Below are positions 15,675 through 23,129 of a stretch of 64,000 nt of DNA, piece by piece. The notes below the pieces were generated by a model, which had not been told where the DNA came from, ran no database searches, and worked only from the letters and a program-made list of their open reading frames with translations. Source of the DNA: Streptomyces smaragdinus. GTDB taxonomy: Bacteria; Actinomycetota; Actinomycetes; Streptomycetales; Streptomycetaceae. Every line of letters begins with the position of its first letter. Position 1 is the first letter of the stretch. The translations under genes and the position numbers were made by a program. The stretch lies in the NCBI RefSeq assembly GCF_009604385.1, contig NZ_WEGJ01000011.1, positions 62,001 to 126,000 of the forward strand, given 5' to 3'.

Positions 15675-16931
15675 GTGAGGGGCACCAGCAGGGAGGAGTT
15701 CGCGGCCTTGTTGCGCGAACTCAAGACCCGCTCCGGCCGCAGCTACGGAGCGCTCGCCGCCCGGCTGCACGTGAGCACGTCCACCCTGCACCGCTACTGC
15801 AACGGGGACGCGGTCCCCACCGCCTACGCCCCCGTGGAGCAGCTCGCCCGGCTCTGCGGGGCGAGCCCCGAGGAACTCCTCGAGCTCCACCGCCGCTGGC
15901 TGCGCGCCGACGCGACCCGCAAGCTGTCCGCCGCGCCCCCGCAGCCGCCGGCGGCCCCCGAACCCGAACCGGCACCCGTCGAGGAGCCCGGGCCGCAACC
16001 GGCCTCCCGTTTCGCGCGGTTCCGCCGCCGGCTGCTGCTGCCCGGCGCCCTGGGCGCCTCCCTCGTCCTGCTGCTCGCCGCCTCCGCGGTGAACCGGGAC
16101 GACACCCCCGCCGCCCGCCACCGCGGCGACGGCACGAACCTCGCGGCCGGACAGAGCCCGCGCCCGGACCGGTCCGCCGCCCCCGCCCCGACGGCGTCCG
16201 CCCGCCCGGCGTCGCCGTCCCCCTCGCACGGGAAGACGGACAAGAGTCCCGGCGGTGGCGGCCGTTCGGCCGCGGCGAAGAGCGACAAGCGGGGCGACGG
16301 GCGGACGGCGGCCGACCCCGTCGGCTGGACCGTCCGCTCCCACCTCTGGTACGCGGGCTGCGGGCACACGTACCTGATCGGCAAGGACCCCGCCGGCGTC
16401 CCGCCGCCCCCGGTGCAGCAGCACGCCGATACGTGGGCGCGCACCCAGGGCGCCGTGCACGGCGGCCAGACGATCGTCGAGGCGGTGCTGAGCCCGCGTG
16501 ACGGGCAGCCGGTGGTCATCACCGACGTGCACGTACGGATCGCCGGCCGTACGGCGCCGGTGGCCTGGAACGCGTACGACATGTCCGACGGCTGCGGGGG
16601 CGCGCTGTCCGAGGCGACGTACACCGTGGACCTGGACGTCGAACGGCCCGTCCCCCACCCCCAGGACGGCTTCGACGGCGAGCACACGCTGCCGCTGGCG
16701 AAGCTGCCGTACCGCATCGCCGACGACGATCCGCTGGCGCTGCGCGTCGAGGCGAACACCGAGTCCTACGACACGCGGTGGTACCTCGAGGTCGAGTGGA
16801 GCCGCGGCGACGCGACGGGCGTCACCCGGATCGACGACAACGGCACTCCGTTCCGCACGAGCGGATACGAGGGGCGGCCTCTCTACCGGTTCGCCGGAGA
16901 CGCGGGATGGATCAAGCCTCCGTCCGACTAG
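15675..16931 (+). CDS. Membrane-anchored XRE-type HTH protein with an extracytoplasmic domain
   Basis: Starting at GTG 15675 (GAGGGG at about 8 bp), the 418-residue protein begins with an XRE helix-turn-helix (REEFAALLRELKTRSGRSYGALAARLHVSTSTLHRYCNGD in register, residues ~5-50). A Pro/Ala linker follows, then one membrane helix (RRLLLPGALGASLVLLLAAS, about 117-136), a long Ser/Pro/Lys-rich linker, and a folded C-terminal domain (about 215-418) with Cys pairs in YAGCGHTY and MSDGCGGAL. This topology puts DNA binding inside and a sensing or structural domain outside. It may be a transmembrane one-component regulator; no target is evident. It overlaps the end of the convergent TetR gene by 20 bp. 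Confidence 0.78.
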   Translation: MRGTSREEFAALLRELKTRSGRSYGALAARLHVSTSTLHRYCNGDAVPTAYAPVEQLARLCGASPEELLELHRRWLRADATRKLSAAPPQPPAAPEPEPAPVEEPGPQPASRFARFRRRLLLPGALGASLVLLLAASAVNRDDTPAARHRGDGTNLAAGQSPRPDRSAAPAPTASARPASPSPSHGKTDKSPGGGGRSAAAKSDKRGDGRTAADPVGWTVRSHLWYAGCGHTYLIGKDPAGVPPPPVQQHADTWARTQGAVHGGQTIVEAVLSPRDGQPVVITDVHVRIAGRTAPVAWNAYDMSDGCGGALSEATYTVDLDVERPVPHPQDGFDGEHTLPLAKLPYRIADDDPLALRVEANTESYDTRWYLEVEWSRGDATGVTRIDDNGTPFRTSGYEGRPLYRFAGDAGWIKPPSD

Positions 16932-17658
16932 CCGGCTCCGGGGGCTCCTCCAGCGCGAAGGCGTCGAGCACGCGGCCGATCGCCCGGGCGAAGAAGGCCT
17001 CGTAGTCGACCGGTTCGGCGGAGGCGGCGGCCAGCACCGCGGCCAGATGCGGGTAGGCGCCGGTGGCCAGCCGGTCGGTGAGATACGCGGCGCGCACCGC
17101 CTGCTCCTGCTCGGGGGTCCAGGGCAGGCTGCGGGCGTGTTCGGCGGTGGCCAGTTCGTTCGTCACGTACGCCGTCACCGTGGCGTTGACCGTCGCGAGC
17201 AGCTCCATCTTGGTGCCGGGGGGCACCCGCAGCGGCTCGAGCCCCGCCAGGAAGTGGTCGATCCAGCGCATCGCGTTCGGGGTGAAGCCGTACGCGGTGC
17301 TGTCCACCAGCCGCAGCAGCCAGGGGTGGCGGCGCATCAGATCCCGGCTGTCCGCCGCCAGCCGCAGCACGTTCGCCCGCCAGTCGTCGCCCGGTTCGGC
17401 GGTGAGGTCGTACTCGGCGCTGACCGCGTCGACCATCAGCTCGTGCAGGTCCTCCTTGCGCGGCACGTAGTTGTAGAGCGACATCGTGCCGGCGCCGATC
17501 TCCGCCGCGATCCGGCGCATCGAGACGGCGTCCAGTCCGTCGGCGTCGGCGACCCGTACCGCGGCCGCGGCGATCTCCTCGCGGGAGTGGGCCGGCCGCG
17601 GACCGCGTCCCGTCCGCTGCGGGCGCGTCCAGATCACACCGGGCTCGACGTCGGGCAT
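16912..17658 (-). CDS. TetR family regulator of the adjacent DrrAB-type exporter
   Basis: The start at 17658 has an excellent GGAGGTGG site 4 bp upstream, giving 248 residues; an ATG 21 nt further up is poorer. The TetR HTH is clear: SREEIAAAAVRVADADGLDAVSMRRIAAEIGAGTMSLYNYV (about 24-64). The C-terminal part resembles the TetR_C family common beside drug exporters. It is divergent from an ABC ATPase/permease pair across 77 bp filled with spaced GTAC repeats, so it most likely represses that exporter until a ligand binds. The inducer is unknown. Confidence 0.87.
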   Translation of the reverse strand: MPDVEPGVIWTRPQRTGRGPRPAHSREEIAAAAVRVADADGLDAVSMRRIAAEIGAGTMSLYNYVPRKEDLHELMVDAVSAEYDLTAEPGDDWRANVLRLAADSRDLMRRHPWLLRLVDSTAYGFTPNAMRWIDHFLAGLEPLRVPPGTKMELLATVNATVTAYVTNELATAEHARSLPWTPEQEQAVRAAYLTDRLATGAYPHLAAVLAAASAEPVDYEAFFARAIGRVLDAFALEEPPEPASRTEA

Positions 17659-17701
17659 GGGGCCACCTCCACGGGCCATGCTACGGACACCCGGCTTCAC
17701 C

Positions 17702-17762
17702 GTACGCCGTACGGAGTACGTGCTACCGTGGGGGCATGGATACTACGTACGCTGTACTTAGT
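17702..17762. promoter_or_regulatory. Spaced GTAC repeats, candidate operators for the TetR/ABC exporter unit
   Basis: GTAC occurs at 17702, 17709 and 17716, each separated by 3 bp, and again at 17747 and 17754. The second cluster is centred in the 21-bp dyad ACTACGTACGCTGTACTTAGT (17742-17762), which matches ACTAnGTACnnnGTACnTAGT. That dyad covers the first codons of the ATPase gene. Confidence 0.65.
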
Positions 17763-18683
17763 GAGCGGATCGAGAAACGCTTCGGCGACATCCACGCCCT
17801 GCGGGGGCTCGACCTCGCCGTCCCGCGGGGCACCGTCTGCGGCGTCCTCGGGCCCAACGGCGCCGGGAAGACCACCGCCGTCCGGGTCCTGACCACCCTC
17901 CTGGAGCCGGACGCCGGCCACGCCCGGGTCGCCGGGCGGGACGTCGTACGGGAGGCCGCCGAGGTGCGCCGGGTGATCGGCGTCACCGGCCAGCGGACGT
18001 CCCTCGACGAGGACCTCTCCGGACGGGAGAATCTGCGCCTCTTCGCCGCCCTGCGGCGGCTGCGCGGGGGAGCGGGGCGGGCGCGGGCGGACGAGGCGCT
18101 GGGGGAGTTCGGCCTGGAGGACGCCGCCGACCGGCCCGTACGGACCTACTCCGGCGGCATGCGGCGCCGGCTGGACCTCGCCGCCTGTCTGCTCGCCCGT
18201 CCCGAGGTGCTCTTCCTCGACGAGCCGAGCACCGGACTCGACCCCGCCGCCCGCGGCCGCGTCTGGGAGACGATCCGCAAGGCGGCCGCCGAGGGCACGA
18301 CCGTGCTGCTCACCACCCAGTATCTGGAGGAGGCCGACCAGCTGGCCGACGACATCGTGCTGATCGACCACGGCCGCGCCGCCCACACCGGCACCCCCGC
18401 CGAGCTGAAGGCCAGGATCGGCTCGTACGCCGAGGTCGTCGTCGCCGACCGTGCCGCCCTCGCGGGCGCCGCCGTGGTCCTCGGCCCCCTCACCGGCGCC
18501 GAGCCCGTACTGGACGAGTCCCGGCTCGCCGTCGGCGCGGTGGCCGCCGACCCGGCGCTCACCCTGCCCCGTATCGTCCGCGAACTCGACGCGGCCGGCG
18601 TGCCCGTCGTCGACGCCGCCCTGCGCCCGCCCACCCTCGACGAGGTCTTCCTCGCCCTCACCGACCGGGAGCCCGCCGTATGA
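17736..18683 (+). CDS. ABC transporter ATP-binding protein, DrrA-like
   Basis: This 315-residue ATPase has Walker A GPNGAGKTT (about 36-44), signature YSGGMRRRLDLA (about 136-147), Walker B VLFLDEPSTGLDP (about 156-168), and a conserved H-loop region of the LTTQYLEEADQLADD type. The C-terminal extension of about 90 residues after the NBD is typical of DrrA, the daunorubicin exporter ATPase. It overlaps the permease gene by ATGA. The start ATG lies just upstream of a TetR-type dyad and has only a G-run directly before it. Role: powers export of a hydrophobic drug or lipid through the partner permease. Confidence 0.92.
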   Translation: MDTTYAVLSERIEKRFGDIHALRGLDLAVPRGTVCGVLGPNGAGKTTAVRVLTTLLEPDAGHARVAGRDVVREAAEVRRVIGVTGQRTSLDEDLSGRENLRLFAALRRLRGGAGRARADEALGEFGLEDAADRPVRTYSGGMRRRLDLAACLLARPEVLFLDEPSTGLDPAARGRVWETIRKAAAEGTTVLLTTQYLEEADQLADDIVLIDHGRAAHTGTPAELKARIGSYAEVVVADRAALAGAAVVLGPLTGAEPVLDESRLAVGAVAADPALTLPRIVRELDAAGVPVVDAALRPPTLDEVFLALTDREPAV

Positions 18684-19483
18684 GCACCGACTTCCTCCTC
18701 GACAGCCGCGCCATGGCCGGCCGCCAGCTCCGCCGCGCCCGCCGCAACCCCGGGCTGATCGCCGTCACCCAGGCGATGCCCCTGATGCTGCTGCTGTTCT
18801 TCGGCTACGTCTTCGGCAGCACCGTCGCGCTGCCCGGCGGCGCCGACTACCGCACGTACATCGTTCCCGGCCTGTTCGCCGTGACCGCCGCCGGCGGTCT
18901 GGTCACCGGCATGCTGACCGCCGCGGCCGACTCGCGGCGGGGGGTGCTGGAGCGGCTGCGGTCACTGCCGATGAGCCGGACGGCGGTGCCGCTCGGACAG
19001 GCCTGCGCGGACGTGCTGCTCACGGCGGTGGGCCTGGTGCCGCTGCTCGCCGTGGGATACGCCGTCGGCTGGCGGATCGAGGCGGGCGCCGCCTTTGCGC
19101 TCGCCGCGGCCGGGCTGCTGCTGCTCCTGCGCTTCACCACCGCGTGGATCGGCTTCCACCTGGGCATGGCCGTCGGTTCGGAGGAGGCCGCCGGACAGCT
19201 CGCCAGCACCACCTTCGTGCTGCAGCTGCTCTCCAACGCCTATGTGCCGGCCGCCGGACTGCCGGGCTGGCTGCGGACGGTCGTCGAATGGAACCCGCTC
19301 AGCGCGTACACCACCGCCACCCGCGAGCTGTTCGGCTCCGCCGTCCCAGGGCTGGACGACGCGGCGGGCGCCGCCTGGCCGATGACCCATCCGGTCGCCG
19401 CGTCACTGCTGTGGTCCGCGGTGCTGCTCGCGGTGTTCGTGCCGCTGGCCGTACGCCGTTACGCGCGGACGACAGCGCGCTGA
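18680..19483 (+). CDS. ABC-2 type permease, DrrB-like
   Basis: The 267-residue membrane protein has about six hydrophobic helices and the DrrB features: an N-terminal ARRNPGLIAVTQAMPLMLLLFFGYVFG start, and the EWNPLSAYTTATRELFG segment before the last helix, which is diagnostic of ABC-2 exporters. It overlaps the ATPase gene by ATGA, so the two are one transcription and translation unit. A strong hairpin terminator follows 60 bp downstream. Confidence 0.9.
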   Translation: MSTDFLLDSRAMAGRQLRRARRNPGLIAVTQAMPLMLLLFFGYVFGSTVALPGGADYRTYIVPGLFAVTAAGGLVTGMLTAAADSRRGVLERLRSLPMSRTAVPLGQACADVLLTAVGLVPLLAVGYAVGWRIEAGAAFALAAAGLLLLLRFTTAWIGFHLGMAVGSEEAAGQLASTTFVLQLLSNAYVPAAGLPGWLRTVVEWNPLSAYTTATRELFGSAVPGLDDAAGAAWPMTHPVAASLLWSAVLLAVFVPLAVRRYARTTAR

Positions 19484-19544
19484 ACAGACAAACCCACCCG
19501 CCCGAGGAAGATCACTTTGTCGACTTGTGGGCCGGGAAAAAGAG

Positions 19545-19584
19545 CGGGCGGACACGCCGATGCCGGGTTCGGCGTGTCCGCCCG
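19545..19584. terminator. Bidirectional hairpin terminator
   Basis: CGGGCGGACACGCCGA (19545-19560) pairs perfectly with 19569-19584 (16-bp stem, 8-nt loop). It separates the exporter operon from the convergent small gene. Confidence 0.88.
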
Positions 19585-19599
19585 AATGACCTTCGGGGG

Positions 19600-19869
19600 T
19601 CAGTGCTGTCTGTTACCGAACAACGTGCGCCGCAGTCGCTTCAGCGGTGCGAAGAGCGACACGCGCTCCGCCTTGGCCGTCGACCGGCCGCGCTCCGGCG
19701 AGCGGGACGTGAGCTCCTGCATCAGCAGGGTCGCGCCCTCCGCTTCCGCCGCGGGCACGGCGGGGCCGGCCAGGACCGCCAGATGGCGGTCGACGCGCGC
19801 GCGGGACGCGCTGTTGTTGCAGTCGATCGCAGGGACACGAGCCCTGCTTCGCATAGTTATCTGATCCAT
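19600..19869 (-). CDS. Small conserved hypothetical protein
   Basis: The 89-residue product starts at ATG 19869 after GGGGAGTGAC. It opens MDQITMRSRARVPAIDCNNSASRARVDRHLAVL, then has an acidic middle and a basic tail ending FAPLKRLRRTLFGNRQH. I recall similar short proteins in Streptomyces but no function. No membrane segment or known domain is visible. The following 126 bp up to the anti-sigma gene hold only a short dyad (TTGAC..GTCAA at about 19978-19995). Confidence 0.6.
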   Translation of the reverse strand: MDQITMRSRARVPAIDCNNSASRARVDRHLAVLAGPAVPAAEAEGATLLMQELTSRSPERGRSTAKAERVSLFAPLKRLRRTLFGNRQH

Positions 19870-19995
19870 GTCACTCCCCACCCGTACGAGGGCACCCGGC
19901 TCGGGCAGGGTAACCCTACCGTCCCCCAGCGGCACACGCGCATCCCCCGGAGCGGATTCACCGCGGAATCAAGGCCGTTGACGGGCAACGGTCAA

Positions 19996-20727
19996 TTAGG
20001 TTCCGCCCAGGGGGAGTTGCAGCAGCGGATCACCCGTCGGCCGCCGGGAACCGCCCTCCGGTTCCTCCGTCACGGCGAGCGTGCGGACCGTCGGTCCGAG
20101 GGACGCGACGAACGGCTCGGCGGGTTCCGGCAGACCGGCGGAGCGGATCGTTCCCGGCTGCTCGTCCATCGCCCACAGCTGATACGTGCGGCCCCGCGCC
20201 GGACGCGGCAGTCCCGACAGCGTGACCACGGCCCGCCCCAGCTCCCGCGACACCACGGCGTTCAGCCCGCCGCCCCCACCGCGCGCGGACAGCGCGGCGG
20301 CGTCGGGCGCCGCCAGCACCTCCGTCACCGCCGCCGCCTCCGCCCGCCGGCCGTCCAGATCCCGCTCCGCCCGCGTCCACAGCACCCCGAGGAGGACGGC
20401 CGCCGCGACGGCGAACGCCGCACCGGCGGCGGCCAGCCGCACACCCCACGTCCGCCGCGGGGCCACGGTGACGGTCCGCCGCCCGGGGACGGGAGCCGGA
20501 CGGTCCTGCTCGACGGTACGGATCGCGGCCAGCACCCGCTCGCGCATCCCCTCCGGCGCCGGTACGGCCACCGCCCGGGCCAGCCGGACGGCGTCCTCGC
20601 GCAGCGCGCGCACCTCCCCGGCGCAGACAGCGCACCGGCCGAGGTGGCGCGCGAAGCGCCGCTCCTCGCGCGGGGGGAGGGCGGACAGCGCGTACGGGGC
20701 GGCGAGCGTGTGCCGGTCCGGGCTCAT
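19996..20727 (-). CDS. rskA: RskA-type membrane anti-sigma factor
   Basis: The 243-residue protein begins at an ATGA overlap with the sigma gene. Its N-terminal cytoplasmic part contains a zinc anti-sigma motif H-x3-C-x2-C (FARHLGRCAVCAGE, about 31-44). One membrane helix follows (WGVRLAAAGAAFAVAAAVLLGVLW, about 100-124). The external part carries the RskA signature GLPRPARGRTYQLWAMD and GTIRSAGL. RskA holds SigK at the membrane and releases it after regulated proteolysis or a redox cue. Pairing with the adjacent SigK-type sigma factor and its divergent target genes is consistent. Confidence 0.9.
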   Translation of the reverse strand: MSPDRHTLAAPYALSALPPREERRFARHLGRCAVCAGEVRALREDAVRLARAVAVPAPEGMRERVLAAIRTVEQDRPAPVPGRRTVTVAPRRTWGVRLAAAGAAFAVAAAVLLGVLWTRAERDLDGRRAEAAAVTEVLAAPDAAALSARGGGGGLNAVVSRELGRAVVTLSGLPRPARGRTYQLWAMDEQPGTIRSAGLPEPAEPFVASLGPTVRTLAVTEEPEGGSRRPTGDPLLQLPLGGT

Positions 20728-21278
20728 GCCGCGCCTCCGTCCAGACAGGCGCGCATCCGCAGCAGACCGTCGCGCATCCGGGTCTTGACGGTGCCCAGCG
20801 GCAGCGACAGCCGCCTCGCCACCTCCCGGTAGGTGAAGCCCTCGTAGTACGCGAGGGTCACCGACTGCCGCTGCAGCTCCGTCAGCGCGTCCAGACAGCG
20901 CCGTACCCACTCGCGCTCCAGCCGGCCCTCCACCGTCTCCACCACCTGGTCGAAGGCGGGCCCCTCCGCGCGCCGGCCGGCCCGCTCCTCACGCTCACGC
21001 GCGGCGCGCGCCGAGCGCACCCGGTCGACCGCGCGCCGGTGGGCCAGGGTGAGCGTCCACGCCATCCCGCTGCCCTTCGCCGCGTCGAAGCGGGGGGCGC
21101 CGCGCCACAGTTCCAGCAGCACTTCCTGGGCCACCTCCTCCGACTGGGCGGGATCGCGCAGCACGCGGCGCACCAGCCCGTACACGGGCCCGGAGACCAG
21201 GCCGTACAGCTCCTCGAAAGCACCCTGGTCGCCCTCCGCGACCAGCGTCAGCAGCTTTCCCTCCAGATCATGGGCCAC
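20724..21278 (-). CDS. sigK: ECF sigma factor, SigK type
   Basis: Started at GTG 21278 (GAGGGGAG 5 bp upstream), the protein has 184 residues with sigma region 2 (FEELYGLVSGPVYGLVRRVLRDPAQSEEVAQEVLLELWRGAPRFDAAKGSGMAWTLTLAHRRAVDRVR in register) and region 4 (LTELQRQSVTLAYYEGFTYREVARRLSLPLGTVKTRMRDGL). The spacing and SEEVAQEV match SigK (ECF19-like) proteins. It overlaps its anti-sigma gene by ATGA. Its own upstream region carries a sequence nearly identical to the divergent promoter of DUF4331, so autoregulation is likely. Confidence 0.9.
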   Translation of the reverse strand: MAHDLEGKLLTLVAEGDQGAFEELYGLVSGPVYGLVRRVLRDPAQSEEVAQEVLLELWRGAPRFDAAKGSGMAWTLTLAHRRAVDRVRSARAAREREERAGRRAEGPAFDQVVETVEGRLEREWVRRCLDALTELQRQSVTLAYYEGFTYREVARRLSLPLGTVKTRMRDGLLRMRACLDGGAA

Positions 21279-21330
21279 GCCCACTCCCCTCACCCCGTCC
21301 CCGGCCGCGGCCGTCCGTCCTGTCACCCCT

Positions 21331-21359
21331 CCTTCGCGACGGGGGCGCGAGCGGATTGG
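21331..21359 (-). promoter_or_regulatory. Candidate SigK-dependent autoregulatory promoter
   Basis: On the minus strand, CCAATCC (21359-21353), a 15-bp spacer and GCGAAGG (21337-21331) precede the sigma gene by about 50 bp. This closely matches the plus-strand element at 21402-21430 and the form of mycobacterial SigK promoters (CCATCC and CCGAAT). Confidence 0.65.
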
Positions 21360-21401
21360 TGCGCGGGGGAGCGAGGTTCCCGGACTTCTTCCGGACATCC
21401 A

Positions 21402-21430
21402 CCAATCCGCCCCCGGCTCCGCCCCGAATG
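21402..21430 (+). promoter_or_regulatory. Candidate SigK-dependent promoter of the DUF4331 operon
   Basis: CCAATCC (21402-21408), a 15-bp spacer and CCGAATG (21424-21430) lie 42 bp before the DUF4331 start. The -10-like element equals the CCGAAT known for mycobacterial SigK. The -35 element sits in an 11-bp inverted repeat (21351-21361 with 21400-21410), so the two divergent promoters are near mirror images. Confidence 0.72.
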
Positions 21431-21471
21431 ACCCCGTGCCAAACCGCTTTTCCGATCGAAGGACGGACGCG

Positions 21472-22995
21472 ATGTCCACACGGATCAAGACAATCGCCGC
21501 ACTGACCTGCGGTGCCCTGGCGGCCGGGGGGCTCGCCGCCGGCGGCGTCACCGTACTCGGGCCCCGGGACGCGGCCGCCTCGAGTCACCGCGAGGCACCG
21601 CTGATCTCCGGCCAGCCCGAGTACGACAACACGGACGTGTACGCGTTCGTCAGCCCCGACCGGCCCGACACCACGACCCTGATCGCCAACTGGGTGCCCT
21701 TCGAGGAGCCCGCGGGCGGCCCCAACTTCTACCGCTTCCCGACGGACGCGCAGTACGACATCCACATCGACAGCGACGGCGACTCACAGGGCGACCTGCT
21801 GTACCGGTGGACGTTCCGGAACAGGACGCGCAACGGCAACACGTTCCTGTACAACACCGGCCCGGTCACCGGCCTGAACGACCCGGACCTCAACTTCCGC
21901 CAGACGTACGACATCGACCTGATCAAGCTGGACAAGCAGCGGATCGTCTCGACGACGAAGATCGCCGACGATCTGCCGATCGCACCGTCGAACGTCGGCA
22001 AGGCGTCGATGCCGGACTACAGGAAGCTGCGCGACGAGGCCGTCAAGACGGTCCGCGGCGGCGGGAAGTCCTACGTCGGCCAGGCCGACGACCCGTTCTT
22101 CCTCGACCTGCGCGTCTTCGACCTGCTGTACGGCGGCGACCTGTCGGAGGTCGGCAACGACACCCTCAAGGGCTACAACGTGAACACCGTCGCCCTCCAG
22201 GTGCCCACCGCCTCCATCCGCAAGTCCGCGCAGCAGCCCGTCGTCGGGATCTGGTCGACGACCCAGCGGCGCAACGCCGCCGGCGCCTGGACCCAGGTCT
22301 CCCGCCTCGGCAGCCCGCTGGTCAACGAGGTGGTCGTCCCCGTCAAGGACAAGGACAGGTTCAACGCGTCCGCGCCGTGGAACGACACCCAGTTCCTGAA
22401 CTACGTCACCAACCCCGAACTGCCCAAGCTCATCGAGAAGGTCTACGGCATCAAGGCGCCGAAGACCCCGCGCAACGACCTGGTCTCCGCCTTCCTCACC
22501 GGCGTCGACGGCCTCAACAAGCCGCCGAACGTCCGCCCCGCGGAGATGCTGCGCCTGAACACCGCCGTCCCGCCCACCGCGTCGCCCAAGCGCCTCGGTG
22601 TGCTGGACGGCGACAAGGCCGGGTTCCCCAACGGGCGGCGGCTCGCCGACGACGTCATCGACATCGAACTGCAGGTCGTCGAGGGCGAACTGGTCGGCAG
22701 CCCGAACGACCTCGGCGACGCCGTGGACGCCAACGACCGGGCGTTCGGCACGTCCTTCCCGTACGTGGCCCTTCCCACCTCCGGGTCGGACACACCCGCC
22801 GACGCCGGCACGCAGGCCGGCAAGAGCCGTACCGCGATCGAGGGCGGGGCCACGCAGGCCGCCGCGTCCGGCGGGGACGACGACTCGCCGCTGCTGGTCG
22901 CCTCCGCGGCCTCCGGTGTGGGCGGCGCGCTGCTGGTCGGGCTGGGGCTCGCCTGGTGGCGGATGCGGAGCCGGCGCCGGACCGCGGCGATCTGA
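21472..22995 (+). CDS. DUF4331 secreted, membrane-anchored protein
   Basis: The 507-residue protein has a signal peptide (MSTRIKTIAALTCGALAAGGLAAGG.. in part) followed by the DUF4331 start SSHREAPLISGQPEYDNTDVYAFVSPDRPD. A long beta-rich domain with RFPTDAQYDIHIDSDGDS and VNEVVVPVKDKDRFNAS follows. The C-terminus has a single membrane helix (about 480-497) and a basic RMRSRRR tail, so the protein is displayed outside the cell. Its biochemical role is not established. It is the first gene of a unit with TPR and nickel/cobalt-type transporter genes and is predicted to be driven by SigK. Confidence 0.88.
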   Translation: MSTRIKTIAALTCGALAAGGLAAGGVTVLGPRDAAASSHREAPLISGQPEYDNTDVYAFVSPDRPDTTTLIANWVPFEEPAGGPNFYRFPTDAQYDIHIDSDGDSQGDLLYRWTFRNRTRNGNTFLYNTGPVTGLNDPDLNFRQTYDIDLIKLDKQRIVSTTKIADDLPIAPSNVGKASMPDYRKLRDEAVKTVRGGGKSYVGQADDPFFLDLRVFDLLYGGDLSEVGNDTLKGYNVNTVALQVPTASIRKSAQQPVVGIWSTTQRRNAAGAWTQVSRLGSPLVNEVVVPVKDKDRFNASAPWNDTQFLNYVTNPELPKLIEKVYGIKAPKTPRNDLVSAFLTGVDGLNKPPNVRPAEMLRLNTAVPPTASPKRLGVLDGDKAGFPNGRRLADDVIDIELQVVEGELVGSPNDLGDAVDANDRAFGTSFPYVALPTSGSDTPADAGTQAGKSRTAIEGGATQAAASGGDDDSPLLVASAASGVGGALLVGLGLAWWRMRSRRRTAAI

Positions 22996-23011
22996 CGCCC
23001 GCGATGAGACC

Positions 23012-23091
23012 GGGCGCGGCCGCTTCGTCCGATCCCCCCGGCGGCCGCGCCCACCCGCACACCCGCCCGCCGGGGGACACCCCCGGCGGGC
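23012..23091. terminator. Two tandem strong hairpins between DUF4331 and TPR genes
   Basis: First stem: GGGCGCGGCCGC (23012-23023) with 23041-23052. Second stem: GCCCGCCGGGGG (23065-23076) with 23080-23091 and only a 3-nt loop. Both stems are perfect 12-mers. They sit inside an otherwise co-directional gene set, so they may attenuate or stabilise transcripts rather than end the unit. Confidence 0.7.
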
Positions 23092-23129
23092 GCATCCCCG
23101 CGACACTCCCCAGACACGAGGTGGGCACG

